Source of the DNA: Pseudomonas sp. UBA5706
GTDB taxonomy: Bacteria; Pseudomonadota; Gammaproteobacteria; Pseudomonadales; Pseudomonadaceae
Direction: 5' to 3'
DNA length: 64,000 nucleotides
Assembly: GCF_002419965.1 (NCBI RefSeq)
Contig: NZ_DIHC01000041.1
Location: 60,625 to 124,624 of the forward strand
Part shown: in pieces, positions 13,768 through 22,636 of the stretch
How positions within the stretch are numbered: position 1 is the stretch's first letter
Layout of the letters: every line of letters begins with the position of its first letter
Notes under the pieces: generated by a model
The model's database searches: none
Seen by the model: the letters and a program-made list of their open reading frames with translations, nothing else
What the model was told of the DNA's origin: nothing
Position numbers and translations under genes: made by a program

Positions 13768-15996
13768 TCACCGTTTGAACAATCCCTTGATTGCGTCCTT
13801 GAGCTCGGGACTGACCTTGTCCCCCAGCTTTTCGTCGATCTTGTCGCCGATGCGATCGGTGGCCAGTTTGGCGGCGACCTTGCCTATGCCTTCGTTATCG
13901 AGGCGACAGGCCTTGGCGCCCAATTCCAGCGGGCCGCGACAGAGAATCGGCCATTCGATGCCGACGAAGCGCGGGTTCACCTGGCAGGCCGGGTCCGGCA
14001 TGTCGCTCTTGTCGCCTTCGATGATCACGCCGACGCGGTAGTTCATCCCCATTACGCGCAAGTCGATGTCGCCATCGCCGTTGACCGTCATGCCGGGCGT
14101 GCGGACTTTCAGGTCCGGGTTGCTGGCCACCCCGTTACGGAACACCAGATTGCCGTTGAGCTGCTGGAATGGCGTGTCCTTGCCGCGTGGATCACCGCTG
14201 AGGGTCTTGCGGTTGAGCACCGAAATACCCCGGCACAATTGCTGCTCAAGGTTGGCGTTGACCAACACGCCGTCGTTCAGCGTGAAGCCGGCGGTGCCAT
14301 TCAGGCTCTCCACCAGCGCCTTCTGACTATTGCCCTTGGCACGCACGTCGCTGTTCAGCGTCAGCAGGCCACGCAGCGGCGGGGTGGTACCCTGGCTCTG
14401 GATGAAGCGTTCGACCGGCACTCTGGTAATCCGCGTCTGCACGCTGGCCAGCGGGATTTCGGGGCGTACGTCAAGGTTGCCCTTGATTTCGAAGTTGCCG
14501 TTGTAGAGATCGCCACGCAGGCTGTCGAGATTGACCACGCCATCCAGCGCCGAGGTTTTCAGCGCAGCATTCTGGATCGCCAATTTCTCCACGGTCAGCT
14601 TGCCGAAGCTCAGATCGGCGTCGACATCGAGCGTACGCATGCGCTCCAGCGGCAGCAGTTTCGCATCGCTCCAGGCGCCTTGCGTGGGCTGCACTGGCAA
14701 TGGCGAAGTATCCGCTGCAGCCAAGGCGTTGGCTTCAGTGCTTTGCACTTCGGTTTTACGCGCGGCGCCAGCAGCTTTCGCTTGATCGCTTTGCGGTGGG
14801 CGATAACGGTCGGCGTCGAACGTATCGGCCTTGAGTTGCAAGCGCAGTGACTGCTTGGCGAAGTCTTCCACGGCCACGCGGCCGGTAAAGGTGCTGTCGT
14901 CGACTCTCAGCGTCAGATCATCGAGCGAGACGCTGTTTTGCGTTGCAGCGATACGACTGACCATCTCCAGCCGGGTCAGGCTGTTGTCGCCCAGGGTCGG
15001 TGCGGTCTGGCCGATGCTGTCGAGGAACTCACGCACGTTGAATTGGGCGATGGAGATGCCGCCGCTGAGCTGCGGGGCGTTGTCCAGATCGCGAACATGC
15101 AGTTCGCCAAGGGCACGCAGCTGGTTGGCGGACAGCTTGAGGTTGGTCCATTCGGCAACGTTGGCCGACAGGTCTGCCAGCAACTGGCCCTGAGCCGAGA
15201 ACGTCAGCGTCTTGCCTTGCAGCGGATCGCCTGCCGCTTCCCCCGAGAACCGCATGTCATCGAGTTGATAACGCTTGAGTGCGCGATCAAAACGCAGCTT
15301 GCCGGTGAGTTCGGTCTTAGTGCGCACGACTGGCTGGTTGGTGCTGAGGAACGCCGTCAGCTTGATCGGAATATCGGTGGCGTTATGCACCGGGCCTGTA
15401 CTCAGCTGGATGCTTTCGGCGGTGAATTGCCGGGCGTTGTGCATGTCGTTGAAGTCAACGCGGGCGTTGTTCACGGTCAGGCTGTCGATGTCCAGCTTAA
15501 GCGGCTGCCAGGTTTTTTCCGATTGAGCTGGCGCAGGCTCGATGGGGGGCTGTGCTGCAACTGACGGCTGCGTCGGGTTGGCTGAAGTGGCCGGCGTCTT
15601 ACCGATGTCTTCCCAGTTGCCATGGCCGTTTTTGTCGCGGGTGAGCATCAGGTTTAACCCTTCGACGCGCACATCGCTCATTTGCACTTCCTTGCGCAGC
15701 AGCGGCAGCACGCGCACGGAAAGGCCAAGCATCTGCAGGTCGGCAAAAGGTTTGCTCGGCTCGGTCAGCGTGGCGATGCTGGCGTCGTGCAGTTCAAGGC
15801 CCAGCCAGGGGAACAAACTCCAGCCGATATCGCCGTTGAGGGTCAGCTCGACATGGGCCCGGTCGCGAACCAGTTTACGAATCTCGTCTTTGTAGTCGTT
15901 GGGATCAAACAGATGGGTCAGGGCAAAGCCGAGAGCCACGATGATCAGCAACAGCCCGAGAATGAATAGTCCCAGGATTTTGCCGAACGCTTTCAT
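13768..15996 (-). CDS. asmA: AsmA family protein
   Basis: 742 residues. ATG has AAGGA seven bases upstream. It starts with an inner-membrane anchor (ILGLFILGLLLIIVALGFALTHLF), then the AsmA N-terminal FDPNDYKDEIRKLVRDRAHVELTLNGDIGWSLFPWLGL. A long periplasmic region of repeated amphipathic beta strands follows, and near the C-terminus the AsmA_2-like block (LNGTAGFTLNDGVLVNANLEQQLCRGI). Proteins of this family are bridge-like lipid-transfer proteins that influence outer-membrane lipid homeostasis. Residues 170-200 are a Pro/Ala-rich linker. It is the first gene of the asmA-mutY-yggX group common to pseudomonads. Confidence 0.93.
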   Translation of the reverse strand: MKAFGKILGLFILGLLLIIVALGFALTHLFDPNDYKDEIRKLVRDRAHVELTLNGDIGWSLFPWLGLELHDASIATLTEPSKPFADLQMLGLSVRVLPLLRKEVQMSDVRVEGLNLMLTRDKNGHGNWEDIGKTPATSANPTQPSVAAQPPIEPAPAQSEKTWQPLKLDIDSLTVNNARVDFNDMHNARQFTAESIQLSTGPVHNATDIPIKLTAFLSTNQPVVRTKTELTGKLRFDRALKRYQLDDMRFSGEAAGDPLQGKTLTFSAQGQLLADLSANVAEWTNLKLSANQLRALGELHVRDLDNAPQLSGGISIAQFNVREFLDSIGQTAPTLGDNSLTRLEMVSRIAATQNSVSLDDLTLRVDDSTFTGRVAVEDFAKQSLRLQLKADTFDADRYRPPQSDQAKAAGAARKTEVQSTEANALAAADTSPLPVQPTQGAWSDAKLLPLERMRTLDVDADLSFGKLTVEKLAIQNAALKTSALDGVVNLDSLRGDLYNGNFEIKGNLDVRPEIPLASVQTRITRVPVERFIQSQGTTPPLRGLLTLNSDVRAKGNSQKALVESLNGTAGFTLNDGVLVNANLEQQLCRGISVLNRKTLSGDPRGKDTPFQQLNGNLVFRNGVASNPDLKVRTPGMTVNGDGDIDLRVMGMNYRVGVIIEGDKSDMPDPACQVNPRFVGIEWPILCRGPLELGAKACRLDNEGIGKVAAKLATDRIGDKIDEKLGDKVSPELKDAIKGLFKR

Positions 15997-16384
15997 GGGC
16001 GAGTCCTTGTAATCGAGTCGTTCAAAATTTAGCCCGCGAGTATAGCGTTCTCAAGCAGGCGCCGGGCTTTGATCGGCCGTGGAAGGTCTGCGCGAATGTA
16101 CGCAAAAAACGTGGCGGCGGGAAATCGCTGACGATCGGCTGACTTGCTGCAGAGGATGTAGCCGATTCAGGCAATGACAGGCGGCGTAAAAAAGGTAGTA
16201 GCAGAATGATGTTTATGACGCGGCAAATGCTAATCTCTCGCCGTTCGCAGCTCACACTGCGTCGAATTGTCACGTAAAGAGACTTTCCGCCGATAAAACT
16301 CCCGATGCTTGCGTGCATTAAGAGGGGTGGCGGAATGAGGTCGCTGTTCTTGCGGGACACAACTACAAACAGGGGCAAAAAATA
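15997..16384. other. intergenic region asmA / MFS transporter, divergent
   Basis: 388 bases between divergent genes. It must hold both promoters but I see no convincing -35/-10 pair, operator or structured RNA. The 16300-16384 part is A-rich leading to AAAAAATAATG at the transporter start. No gene is supported here. Confidence 0.4.
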
Positions 16385-18046
16385 ATGACTTCGAGCACTG
16401 CTCTGGGCGGCTCTGGCGCTCAGCCTGCGTTCTTGTCCAAAGAGCGCATTATCGCCAAACGTGGTTTCAACCGGTGGCTGGTTCCTCCAGCCGCGTTGGC
16501 CATTCACTTGTGTATCGGCATGGCCTATGGCTTCTCGGTGTTCTGGCTGCCGCTGTCCAAGGCCATTGGCATCAAGACCGCCGTTGCCTGCCCGGCCGAC
16601 ATGGGTTTCTTCGAGCAAGTGTTTTCGTCCAGCTGTGACTGGCCGATCTCCATGCTGGGCTGGATCTACACGCTGTTCTTCATCTTCCTGGGCTGTTCGG
16701 CTGCCATTTGGGGTGGCTGGCTGGAACACGCAGGGCCACGCAAGGCTGGTGTGGTGTCGGCATTGTGCTGGTGTGGCGGTCTGCTGATTTCGGCGCTGGG
16801 CATTTATACCCACCAGATCTGGATGATGTGGATCGGGTCCGGCGTGATCGGCGGTATCGGCCTGGGGCTGGGTTACATCTCTCCGGTATCGACCCTGATC
16901 AAGTGGTTCCCGGACAAGCGCGGCATGGCGACCGGTATGGCGATCATGGGCTTCGGCGGCGGGGCGATGGTGGGTGCTCCACTGGCGACCGCGCTGATGA
17001 GCCACTTCGCCACGCCAGACAGCGTCGGCGTATGGCAAAGCTTTGTGGCAATGGCCGTGATCTATTTCATCTTCATGATCGGTGGTGCCTTGGCGTACCG
17101 CGTTCCACCTACCGGTTGGAAGCCTGAAGGCTGGACCGCGCCTGCGAAGAAAACCAACAGCGCGATGATTACCCACCGCCACGTGCACGTCAGGGTTGCG
17201 TGGAAAACCCCGCAGTTCCGTCTGGTCTGGCTGGTGCTGTGCCTGAACGTTTCGGCCGGTATCGGCATCCTCGGCATGGCTTCGCCGCTGCTGCAGGAAG
17301 TGTTTGGCGGCAAACTGCTGGGCACCGATCAGGGCTTCTCGCAGCTGGATGCCTCGCAACTGGCGGCCATTGCGGCCATTGCTGCGGGTTTCACCGGCCT
17401 GTTGAGCCTGTTCAACATTGGTGGGCGCTTCTTCTGGGCCTCGTTCTCCGATTACATCGGTCGTAAAGCCACTTACTTCGTGTTCTTCGCGCTGGGCTTT
17501 TTGCTGTATGCATCGGTGCCGACCCTGGGCCATCTGGGCAGCGTCGCGCTGTTCGTGGCGGCGTTCTGCGTGGTGCTGTCGATGTACGGCGGCGGTTTTG
17601 CGACCGTTCCGGCTTATCTGGCTGACCTGTTCGGCACGCAAATGGTCGGCGCGATCCACGGTCGTCTGTTGACTGCCTGGGCGGCGGCCGGGGTGCTGGG
17701 TCCGGTGCTGGTGAACTACCTGCGCGAGTATCAACTGAGCCATGGCGTTGCACGCGCCGATGCTTACGACATCACGCTGTACATTCTCGCGGGTCTGCTG
17801 GTGCTGGGCTTCATCTGCAACATGCTGGTGCGTCCGGTGGCCGACAAGTACTTCATGAGCGACGAGCAATTGAAGGCTGAGCAAGCTATCGGCCACGATG
17901 CGGGCGCCGACCACACCACTTCGCTGGAGTGGAAGGCCGACCCGAGCACCAAGCCGCTGGCGATCCTCGCTTGGCTGGCAGTGGGCATTCCATTGGCGTG
18001 GGGCGTGTGGGTCACGCTGCAGAAGACGGCGGTGCTGTTTCACTAA
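16385..18046 (+). CDS. MFS transporter, oxalate/formate antiporter (OFA) type
   Basis: 553 residues with about twelve membrane helices in two bundles plus an extra C-terminal helix (LAILAWLAVGIPLAWGVWVTL). Recognisable parts are the first helix with PPAALAIHLCIGMAYGFSVFWLPLSKAIG, the MFS loop 2-3 region after it (GWLEHAGPRKAG), GIGLGLGYISPVSTLIKWFPDKRGMATGMAIMGFGGGA typical of OxlT/YhjX-like antiporters, and loop 8-9 GRRFFWASFSDYIGRK-type (GRFFWASFSDYIGRK). It probably exchanges small carboxylates across the inner membrane; the substrate cannot be read from the sequence. A long antisense frame on the other strand is a composition artefact. Confidence 0.88.
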   Translation: MTSSTALGGSGAQPAFLSKERIIAKRGFNRWLVPPAALAIHLCIGMAYGFSVFWLPLSKAIGIKTAVACPADMGFFEQVFSSSCDWPISMLGWIYTLFFIFLGCSAAIWGGWLEHAGPRKAGVVSALCWCGGLLISALGIYTHQIWMMWIGSGVIGGIGLGLGYISPVSTLIKWFPDKRGMATGMAIMGFGGGAMVGAPLATALMSHFATPDSVGVWQSFVAMAVIYFIFMIGGALAYRVPPTGWKPEGWTAPAKKTNSAMITHRHVHVRVAWKTPQFRLVWLVLCLNVSAGIGILGMASPLLQEVFGGKLLGTDQGFSQLDASQLAAIAAIAAGFTGLLSLFNIGGRFFWASFSDYIGRKATYFVFFALGFLLYASVPTLGHLGSVALFVAAFCVVLSMYGGGFATVPAYLADLFGTQMVGAIHGRLLTAWAAAGVLGPVLVNYLREYQLSHGVARADAYDITLYILAGLLVLGFICNMLVRPVADKYFMSDEQLKAEQAIGHDAGADHTTSLEWKADPSTKPLAILAWLAVGIPLAWGVWVTLQKTAVLFH

Positions 18047-18056
18047 GCCGCTGATC

Positions 18057-18081
18057 TCGGCCTGAGGTATCTTCAGGCCGA
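18057..18081 (+). terminator. hairpin after MFS transporter
   Basis: TCGGCCTGA (18057-18065) pairs with TCAGGCCGA (18073-18081), starting ten bases past the stop. No strong T-run follows, so it may be a weak terminator or a 3' end stabiliser. Confidence 0.5.
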
Positions 18082-18090
18082 TGCAAAACC

Positions 18091-18180
18091 TGTGGGAGCG
18101 AGCCTGCTCGCGAAAGCGGTCTGACAGTCGACATCATTGTTGAATGTAAGGGCCTCTTCGCGAGCACGCCCGCTCCCACA
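18091..18180. repeat. REP pair (inverted) upstream of hisB
   Basis: TGTGGGAGCGAGCCTGCTCG... at 18091 is mirrored by CGCGAGCACGCCCGCTCCCACA ending at 18180. This is the head-to-head arrangement of Pseudomonas REP sequences (GTGGGAGCGAGC core with GCTCGCGAA). Each half can fold, and the pair can form a large cruciform. Such elements are mobilised in trans by REP-associated tyrosine transposases. Confidence 0.8.
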
Positions 18181-18336
18181 GTTGTTTCGGCGCTGGTTAG
18201 CTTTGCATGTATGCACATGTCTATCGCTCACGACGCGGTATTCAGCCCGTCACTGATATCACCCTTCGTGTTTCTGTTTGCCCGCCACACGCCTATAATG
18301 GCCGCCTTTTCGCCCAATGATTTTGCGGAGCTGGTG

Positions 18337-18930
18337 ATGGCCGAACGTAAGGCGTTCGTCGAGCGCGACACCCTGGAAACCCAGATCAAAGCCTCGATCA
18401 ACCTAGATGGCACCGGAAAGGCCCGATTCGATATCGGCGTGCCTTTTCTTGAACACATGCTCGACCAGATCGCCCGTCACGGGTTGATCGATCTGGACAT
18501 CGAAAGCAAGGGCGACCTGCATATCGATGACCACCACACTGTGGAAGACGTCGGTATCACCCTGGGCCAGGCCTTCAGCAAAGCCATTGGCGACAAAAAA
18601 GGCATCCGTCGCTACGGCCATGCCTACGTCCCGCTGGATGAGGCACTGTCGCGTGTGGTCATCGATTTTTCCGGCCGTCCTGGCCTGCAAATGCATGTGC
18701 CCTACACCCGCGCCACTGTTGGCGGCTTTGACGTGGACCTGTTCCAGGAGTTCTTCCAGGGCTTCGTCAACCACGCGAACGTGACGCTGCACATCGACAA
18801 CCTGCGCGGCCACAACACTCACCACCAGATCGAAACGGTGTTCAAGGCATTCGGCCGCGCGCTGCGCATGGCCGTCGAGCTGGACGAGCGCATGGCCGGC
18901 CAGATGCCGTCAACCAAGGGCGTGCTGTAA
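18337..18930 (+). CDS. hisB: imidazoleglycerol-phosphate dehydratase HisB
   Basis: 197 residues from ATG 18337 (MAERKAFVERDTLETQI); the frame is open further upstream but those residues are not part of the family. Sixth step of histidine synthesis: dehydrates imidazole glycerol phosphate. Metal-binding and catalytic motifs are visible: GVPFLEHMLDQIARHG, DLHIDDHHTVEDVGI, FQGFVNHANVTLHI and GHNTHHQIETVFKA. This is the monofunctional form; the histidinol-phosphatase half found in E. coli HisB is absent, as usual in pseudomonads. Its stop overlaps the start of hisH. Confidence 0.97.
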   Translation: MAERKAFVERDTLETQIKASINLDGTGKARFDIGVPFLEHMLDQIARHGLIDLDIESKGDLHIDDHHTVEDVGITLGQAFSKAIGDKKGIRRYGHAYVPLDEALSRVVIDFSGRPGLQMHVPYTRATVGGFDVDLFQEFFQGFVNHANVTLHIDNLRGHNTHHQIETVFKAFGRALRMAVELDERMAGQMPSTKGVL

Positions 18931-19568
18931 TGCAGACCGTTGCCGTTATCGACTATGGCATGGGCAACCTGCACTCGGTGGCCAAGGCCCTCGAACACGT
19001 GGGTGCCGGTCGTGTGCTGATTACCAGCGACGCAGACGTCATCCGCGAAGCCGACCGTATCGTGTTCCCCGGCGTGGGCGCGATTCGCGATTGCATGGCT
19101 GAAATCCGCCGCTTGGGGTTCGATGCGCTGGTGCGCGAGGTCAGCAAGGACCGTCCGTTTCTCGGCATTTGCGTCGGCATGCAGGCACTGATGGATCGCA
19201 GCGAAGAGAGTGGCGGCGTCGATTGCATCGGCGTCTTTCCGGGCCAGGTGCGTTTCTTCGGCAAGGATCTACACGAAGACGGCCAACACCTGAAAGTCCC
19301 GCACATGGGTTGGAACGAGGTTGCGCAGTCGGTGGATCACCCGCTGTGGCACGACATTCCCGACATGGCGCGTTTCTATTTCGTACATAGCTACTACATC
19401 GAATCGCCCAATCCGCGGCAGATCGTCGGTCGCGGTCATTACGGTCACGACTTCGCCGCCGCACTGGCGGACGGTCCGCGCTTTGCGGTGCAGTTCCACC
19501 CCGAGAAGAGCCACACCCATGGCCTGCAATTGCTGCAGAACTTCGCCGCGTGGGACGGGCGCTGGTAA
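18930..19568 (+). CDS. hisH: imidazole glycerol phosphate synthase glutaminase subunit HisH
   Basis: 212 residues. Start overlaps the hisB stop (TAATG). Class I glutamine amidotransferase: FPGVGA loop, nucleophile Cys in LGICVGMQALMDRSEE, and the His-x-Glu pair in FAVQFHPEKSHTHG. It releases ammonia from glutamine and channels it to HisF. The DUF2164 gene follows by one-base overlap, and hisA and hisF lie downstream. Confidence 0.97.
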   Translation: MQTVAVIDYGMGNLHSVAKALEHVGAGRVLITSDADVIREADRIVFPGVGAIRDCMAEIRRLGFDALVREVSKDRPFLGICVGMQALMDRSEESGGVDCIGVFPGQVRFFGKDLHEDGQHLKVPHMGWNEVAQSVDHPLWHDIPDMARFYFVHSYYIESPNPRQIVGRGHYGHDFAAALADGPRFAVQFHPEKSHTHGLQLLQNFAAWDGRW

Positions 19569-19825
19569 TGAGCAGGAAGAACAAGCCGCCGATCCTCACC
19601 CTCACTCCCGAGCAGGAGAGCGAGGCGTGTCACAAGATCAAGCGGTTCATGGAGGATCGCTTCGAACTGGACCTGGGCTCGTTCGAGGCGGCTGAAATCC
19701 TTGAGTTGTTCACGCGCGAAATTGCTCCGCACTATTACAACCGCGCGATTTTCGATGTTCAGGCGCACCTCAAAGAGCGATTCGACAGCATCGAAAGCGA
19801 CGTCTGGGCGCTCGAAAAAAATTAA
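19568..19825 (+). CDS. DUF2164 family protein
   Basis: 85 residues from ATG 19568 overlapping the hisH stop (TAATG). Sequence pattern ILTLTPEQESEACHKIKRFMEDRFELDLGSFEAAEILELFTREIAPHYYN.. matches the small DUF2164 proteins found inside the his operon of pseudomonads; helical, cytoplasmic, function unknown. The tight coupling to hisH suggests co-translation with the synthase, but no catalytic motif is evident. Confidence 0.85.
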   Translation: MSRKNKPPILTLTPEQESEACHKIKRFMEDRFELDLGSFEAAEILELFTREIAPHYYNRAIFDVQAHLKERFDSIESDVWALEKN

Positions 19826-19869
19826 AGGCAGCGCCAGGCTTCACGCTGCAAGAATGATTTACGCGTGCC

Positions 19870-19903
19870 TGCTTGCAGCTTATAGCTCGCAGCTTGCAGC
19901 TCT
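19870..19903. repeat. GCTTGCAGCT short repeat between DUF2164 gene and hisA
   Basis: GCTTGCAGCT at 19871-19880 is followed by a related AGCTCGC and then AGCTTGCAGCTC at 19891-19902. It is a small, self-complementary repeat of a kind often found in Pseudomonas intergenic regions. It separates the coupled hisBH unit from hisA and may shape mRNA stability. Confidence 0.45.
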
Positions 19904-19921
19904 TTTGACGAAGGAAAAAGC

Positions 19922-20659
19922 ATGCTCATTATTCCCGCTATCGACCTTAAAGACGGTGCCTGCGTGCGCCTGCGCCAGGGCCGCATGGAAGACTCCACGG
20001 TGTTCTCCGACGATCCGGTGAGCATGGCGGCCAAATGGGTCGACGGTGGTTGCCGCCGTCTGCATCTGGTGGACCTGAACGGCGCGTTCGAAGGCCAGCC
20101 GGTCAACGGTGAGGTGGTCACCGCCATCGCCAAGCGCTACCCGAACCTGCCGATCCAGATCGGCGGCGGCATTCGCTCGCTGGAAACCATCGAGCACTAC
20201 GTCAAGGCGGGCGTGAGCTACGTGATCATCGGCACCAAGGCGGTCAAGGAGCCTGAATTCGTCGCCCAAGCCTGCCGCGCGTTCCCCGGCAAAGTGATCG
20301 TCGGTCTGGACGCGAAGGACGGCTTCGTTGCCACTGACGGCTGGGCCGAGGTCAGCTCGGTTCAGGTGATCGACCTGGCCAAACGTTTCGAAGCGGACGG
20401 CGTCTCGGCCATCGTTTATACCGACATCGCCAAAGACGGCATGATGCAGGGCTGCAACGTGCCGTTCACCGCGGCCCTGGCGGCGGCTACGAAGATCCCG
20501 GTGATCGCTTCAGGCGGCATTCACAACCTGGGTGACATCAAGGCGCTGCTGGACGCGAAAGCACCGGGCATCATCGGCGCGATCACCGGCCGTGCGATTT
20601 ATGAAGGCACCCTGGATGTTGCAGAGGCTCAGGCGTTCTGCGACTCGTACAAAGGCTGA
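19922..20659 (+). CDS. hisA: ProFAR isomerase HisA
   Basis: 245 residues, a typical length. TIM barrel of the HisA/HisF family: N-terminal IIPAIDLKDGACVRL with the catalytic Asp8, the phosphate-binding GGGIRS (about 80-85), the catalytic Asp in YTDIAKDGMMQG, and ASGGIHNLGDI plus GAITGRAIYEG at the C-terminal phosphate site. It isomerises ProFAR to PRFAR, the substrate of HisHF. An AAGGA ribosome-binding site lies just upstream. Confidence 0.97.
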   Translation: MLIIPAIDLKDGACVRLRQGRMEDSTVFSDDPVSMAAKWVDGGCRRLHLVDLNGAFEGQPVNGEVVTAIAKRYPNLPIQIGGGIRSLETIEHYVKAGVSYVIIGTKAVKEPEFVAQACRAFPGKVIVGLDAKDGFVATDGWAEVSSVQVIDLAKRFEADGVSAIVYTDIAKDGMMQGCNVPFTAALAAATKIPVIASGGIHNLGDIKALLDAKAPGIIGAITGRAIYEGTLDVAEAQAFCDSYKG

Positions 20660-20670
20660 CAGACCAGATC

Positions 20671-20763
20671 CTGTAGGAGCGAGCTTGCTCGCGAATACTG
20701 AGGACCGGACGCTGACGATATGTCTGATGTACGGCCCTCGCCGCGAGCAAGCTCGCTCCCACA
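20671..20763. repeat. REP pair between hisA and hisF
   Basis: CTGTAGGAGCGAGCTTGCTCGCGAA at 20671 is mirrored by the complement ending near 20763 (GCGAGCAAGCTCGCTCCCACA). It is a second REP couple inside the same his cluster, of the GAGCTTGCTCGCGA subtype and slightly different from the one before hisB. It lies inside the transcript between hisA and hisF, so it probably folds in the mRNA. Confidence 0.8.
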
Positions 20764-20793
20764 AGTCTTCAACCGTTCCCGGAGATCAGGCCC

Positions 20794-21564
20794 ATGGCCC
20801 TCGCCAAACGTATCATCCCTTGCCTGGACGTCGACAACGGTCGAGTGGTCAAGGGCGTCAAGTTCGAGAACATCCGCGACGCCGGTGACCCGGTGGAAAT
20901 CGCCCGCCGTTATGACGAGCAGGGTGCCGACGAGATTACCTTTCTCGACATCACTGCCAGCGTCGATGGCCGCGACACCACGCTGCATACCGTCGAACGC
21001 ATGGCCAGCCAGGTGTTCATCCCCCTGACCGTCGGCGGCGGGGTACGCACCGTGCAGGACATCCGCAACCTGCTCAACGCCGGCGCCGACAAGGTCTCGA
21101 TCAACACGGCTGCGGTGTTCAACCCCGAGTTCGTGGGTGAGGCTGCTGCGCGCTTCGGTTCGCAGTGCATTGTGGTCGCTATCGATGCGAAGAAGGTTTC
21201 CGGCCCTGGCGAAGTTCCGCGCTGGGAGATCTTCACCCATGGCGGGCGCAAGCCGACCGGCCTGGACGCCGTGATGTGGGCGAAGAAAATGGAAGACCTC
21301 GGCGCTGGCGAAATTCTGCTGACCAGCATGGATCAGGACGGCATGAAGAACGGTTTCGATCTCGGCGTGACGCGTGCGATCAGCGATGCGCTGGGGATTC
21401 CGGTCATTGCCTCGGGGGGTGTAGGCAATCTGCAGCATTTGGCCGATGGCGTTCTGGAAGGCCACGCCAGTGCGGTGCTGGCGGCAAGCATCTTTCACTT
21501 CGGTGAATACACCGTTCCGGAAGCCAAGGCGTTCATGGCCAGGCAAGGGATTGTGGTTCGCTGA
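20794..21564 (+). CDS. hisF: imidazole glycerol phosphate synthase cyclase subunit HisF
   Basis: 256 residues. TIM barrel: KRIIPCLDVDNGRVVKGVKF with the catalytic Asp11, LTVGGGVRTV (phosphate site), SINTAAV, ILLTSMDQDGMKNGFD with the second catalytic Asp, and PVIASGGVGNLQH. It combines PRFAR with ammonia from HisH to give IGP and AICAR. The ribosome-binding site GGAGATCAGGCCC precedes ATG. Confidence 0.97.
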   Translation: MALAKRIIPCLDVDNGRVVKGVKFENIRDAGDPVEIARRYDEQGADEITFLDITASVDGRDTTLHTVERMASQVFIPLTVGGGVRTVQDIRNLLNAGADKVSINTAAVFNPEFVGEAAARFGSQCIVVAIDAKKVSGPGEVPRWEIFTHGGRKPTGLDAVMWAKKMEDLGAGEILLTSMDQDGMKNGFDLGVTRAISDALGIPVIASGGVGNLQHLADGVLEGHASAVLAASIFHFGEYTVPEAKAFMARQGIVVR

Positions 21565-21796
21565 AAGCTGCCTGTTGGCATGTAGGTCTGTGATCGCTCC
21601 TATGCTCTGCGTGGGAGCGTCTTATTCTGCATTTCAAGCAGAGTGTGGAAGCGCTTATCGGCGTTGGCGCGAAGCAATCTCCAGATCCGACGCTTGGCGG
21701 CACCTCTGTCCTGAAAGCGACCCCTCGCTCCCGAACTGGACAGCGCCGGTTACTGACGGCACTCTCATGCCGTCGTTACGGTCAGGTGCCAGGGAT

Positions 21797-22552
21797 ATGT
21801 TCAAAGGTATTTTTTTTGCGCTGATCAGCGTCGCTGCATTGCTATCGGGCACTACCAGGGCGGATGACGCTCCAGCCTATTCGATGGTGCTGCTGACCGA
21901 GAATTTCCCACCTTACAACATGGCCGCCGACGGCAAGAATTTCGCTCAGGAAACCAATATCAGGGGCATCGCCGTCGAGATCGTCCGTGAGACATTCAGG
22001 CGCGCTGGCATTGGCTACAGCATGACGTTGCGCTTTCCATGGGATCGTATCTACAAGCTCGCACTGGAAAATCCCGGCTACGGCGTGTTCGTGACCGCGC
22101 GACTGCCTGAGCGTGAACAGCTCTTCAAATGGGTCGGCCCCATCGGCCCGGATGACTGGGTCATGCTGGCAAAAGCCGACAGCCCAATCCAGCTCAATAC
22201 CCTCGAAGATGCGCGGCAATACAAGATCGGCGCCTACAAGGGCGATGCGATTGCCGAGCAATTGGGGCGACAGGGCATGAGCCCGATTACTGTACTCAGC
22301 GATAAGGACAACGCCAGGAAACTGGTCGAAGGTCAGATTGATCTGTGGGCAACGGGTGATCCGGCGGGCCGTTATCTGGCCCGTCAGGAAGGGGTGACCG
22401 GGTTGAAGACCGTGCTGCGTTTCAACAGCGCCGAGTTGTTTCTGGCCTTGAACAAGGACACGCCGGATGAAGTGGTGCAGAAGCTGCAGGCGGCCCTCGA
22501 TCAGCTGCGAAAAGAGGGTGTGGTAGACGGCATCGTTGGCAAATATCTCTAA
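21797..22552 (+). CDS. family 3 solute-binding protein (amino-acid type)
   Basis: 251 residues from ATG 21797. A signal peptide (MFKGIFFALISVAALLSGTTRA) is cleaved before DDAPAYSMVLLTENFPPYN. The mature protein has the SBP_bac_3 layout: FPPYN ligand loop, IAVEIVRETFRRAGI, then FPWDRIYKLALENPGYGVFVTARLPER, and a C-terminal lobe with LVEGQIDLWATGDPAGRYLARQ. It binds an unknown polar solute in the periplasm. No permease or ATPase genes are adjacent, so it is an orphan binding protein and may instead serve a sensor. Confidence 0.85.
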   Translation: MFKGIFFALISVAALLSGTTRADDAPAYSMVLLTENFPPYNMAADGKNFAQETNIRGIAVEIVRETFRRAGIGYSMTLRFPWDRIYKLALENPGYGVFVTARLPEREQLFKWVGPIGPDDWVMLAKADSPIQLNTLEDARQYKIGAYKGDAIAEQLGRQGMSPITVLSDKDNARKLVEGQIDLWATGDPAGRYLARQEGVTGLKTVLRFNSAELFLALNKDTPDEVVQKLQAALDQLRKEGVVDGIVGKYL

Positions 22553-22636
22553 CCAACGCGATCGCGGTGGTCGGCAGCATCAATGTGACGGGCACCTTCC
22601 ATCGCGGGCAAGCGCACCCCCATAAAGCTTCAGGCC

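Noticed and set aside
16022..18043. 673-codon open frame on the minus strand
   Set aside because: It is antisense to the MFS transporter, His/Arg/Gln-rich in composition and has no ribosome-binding site. It is an artefact of high-GC codon use.
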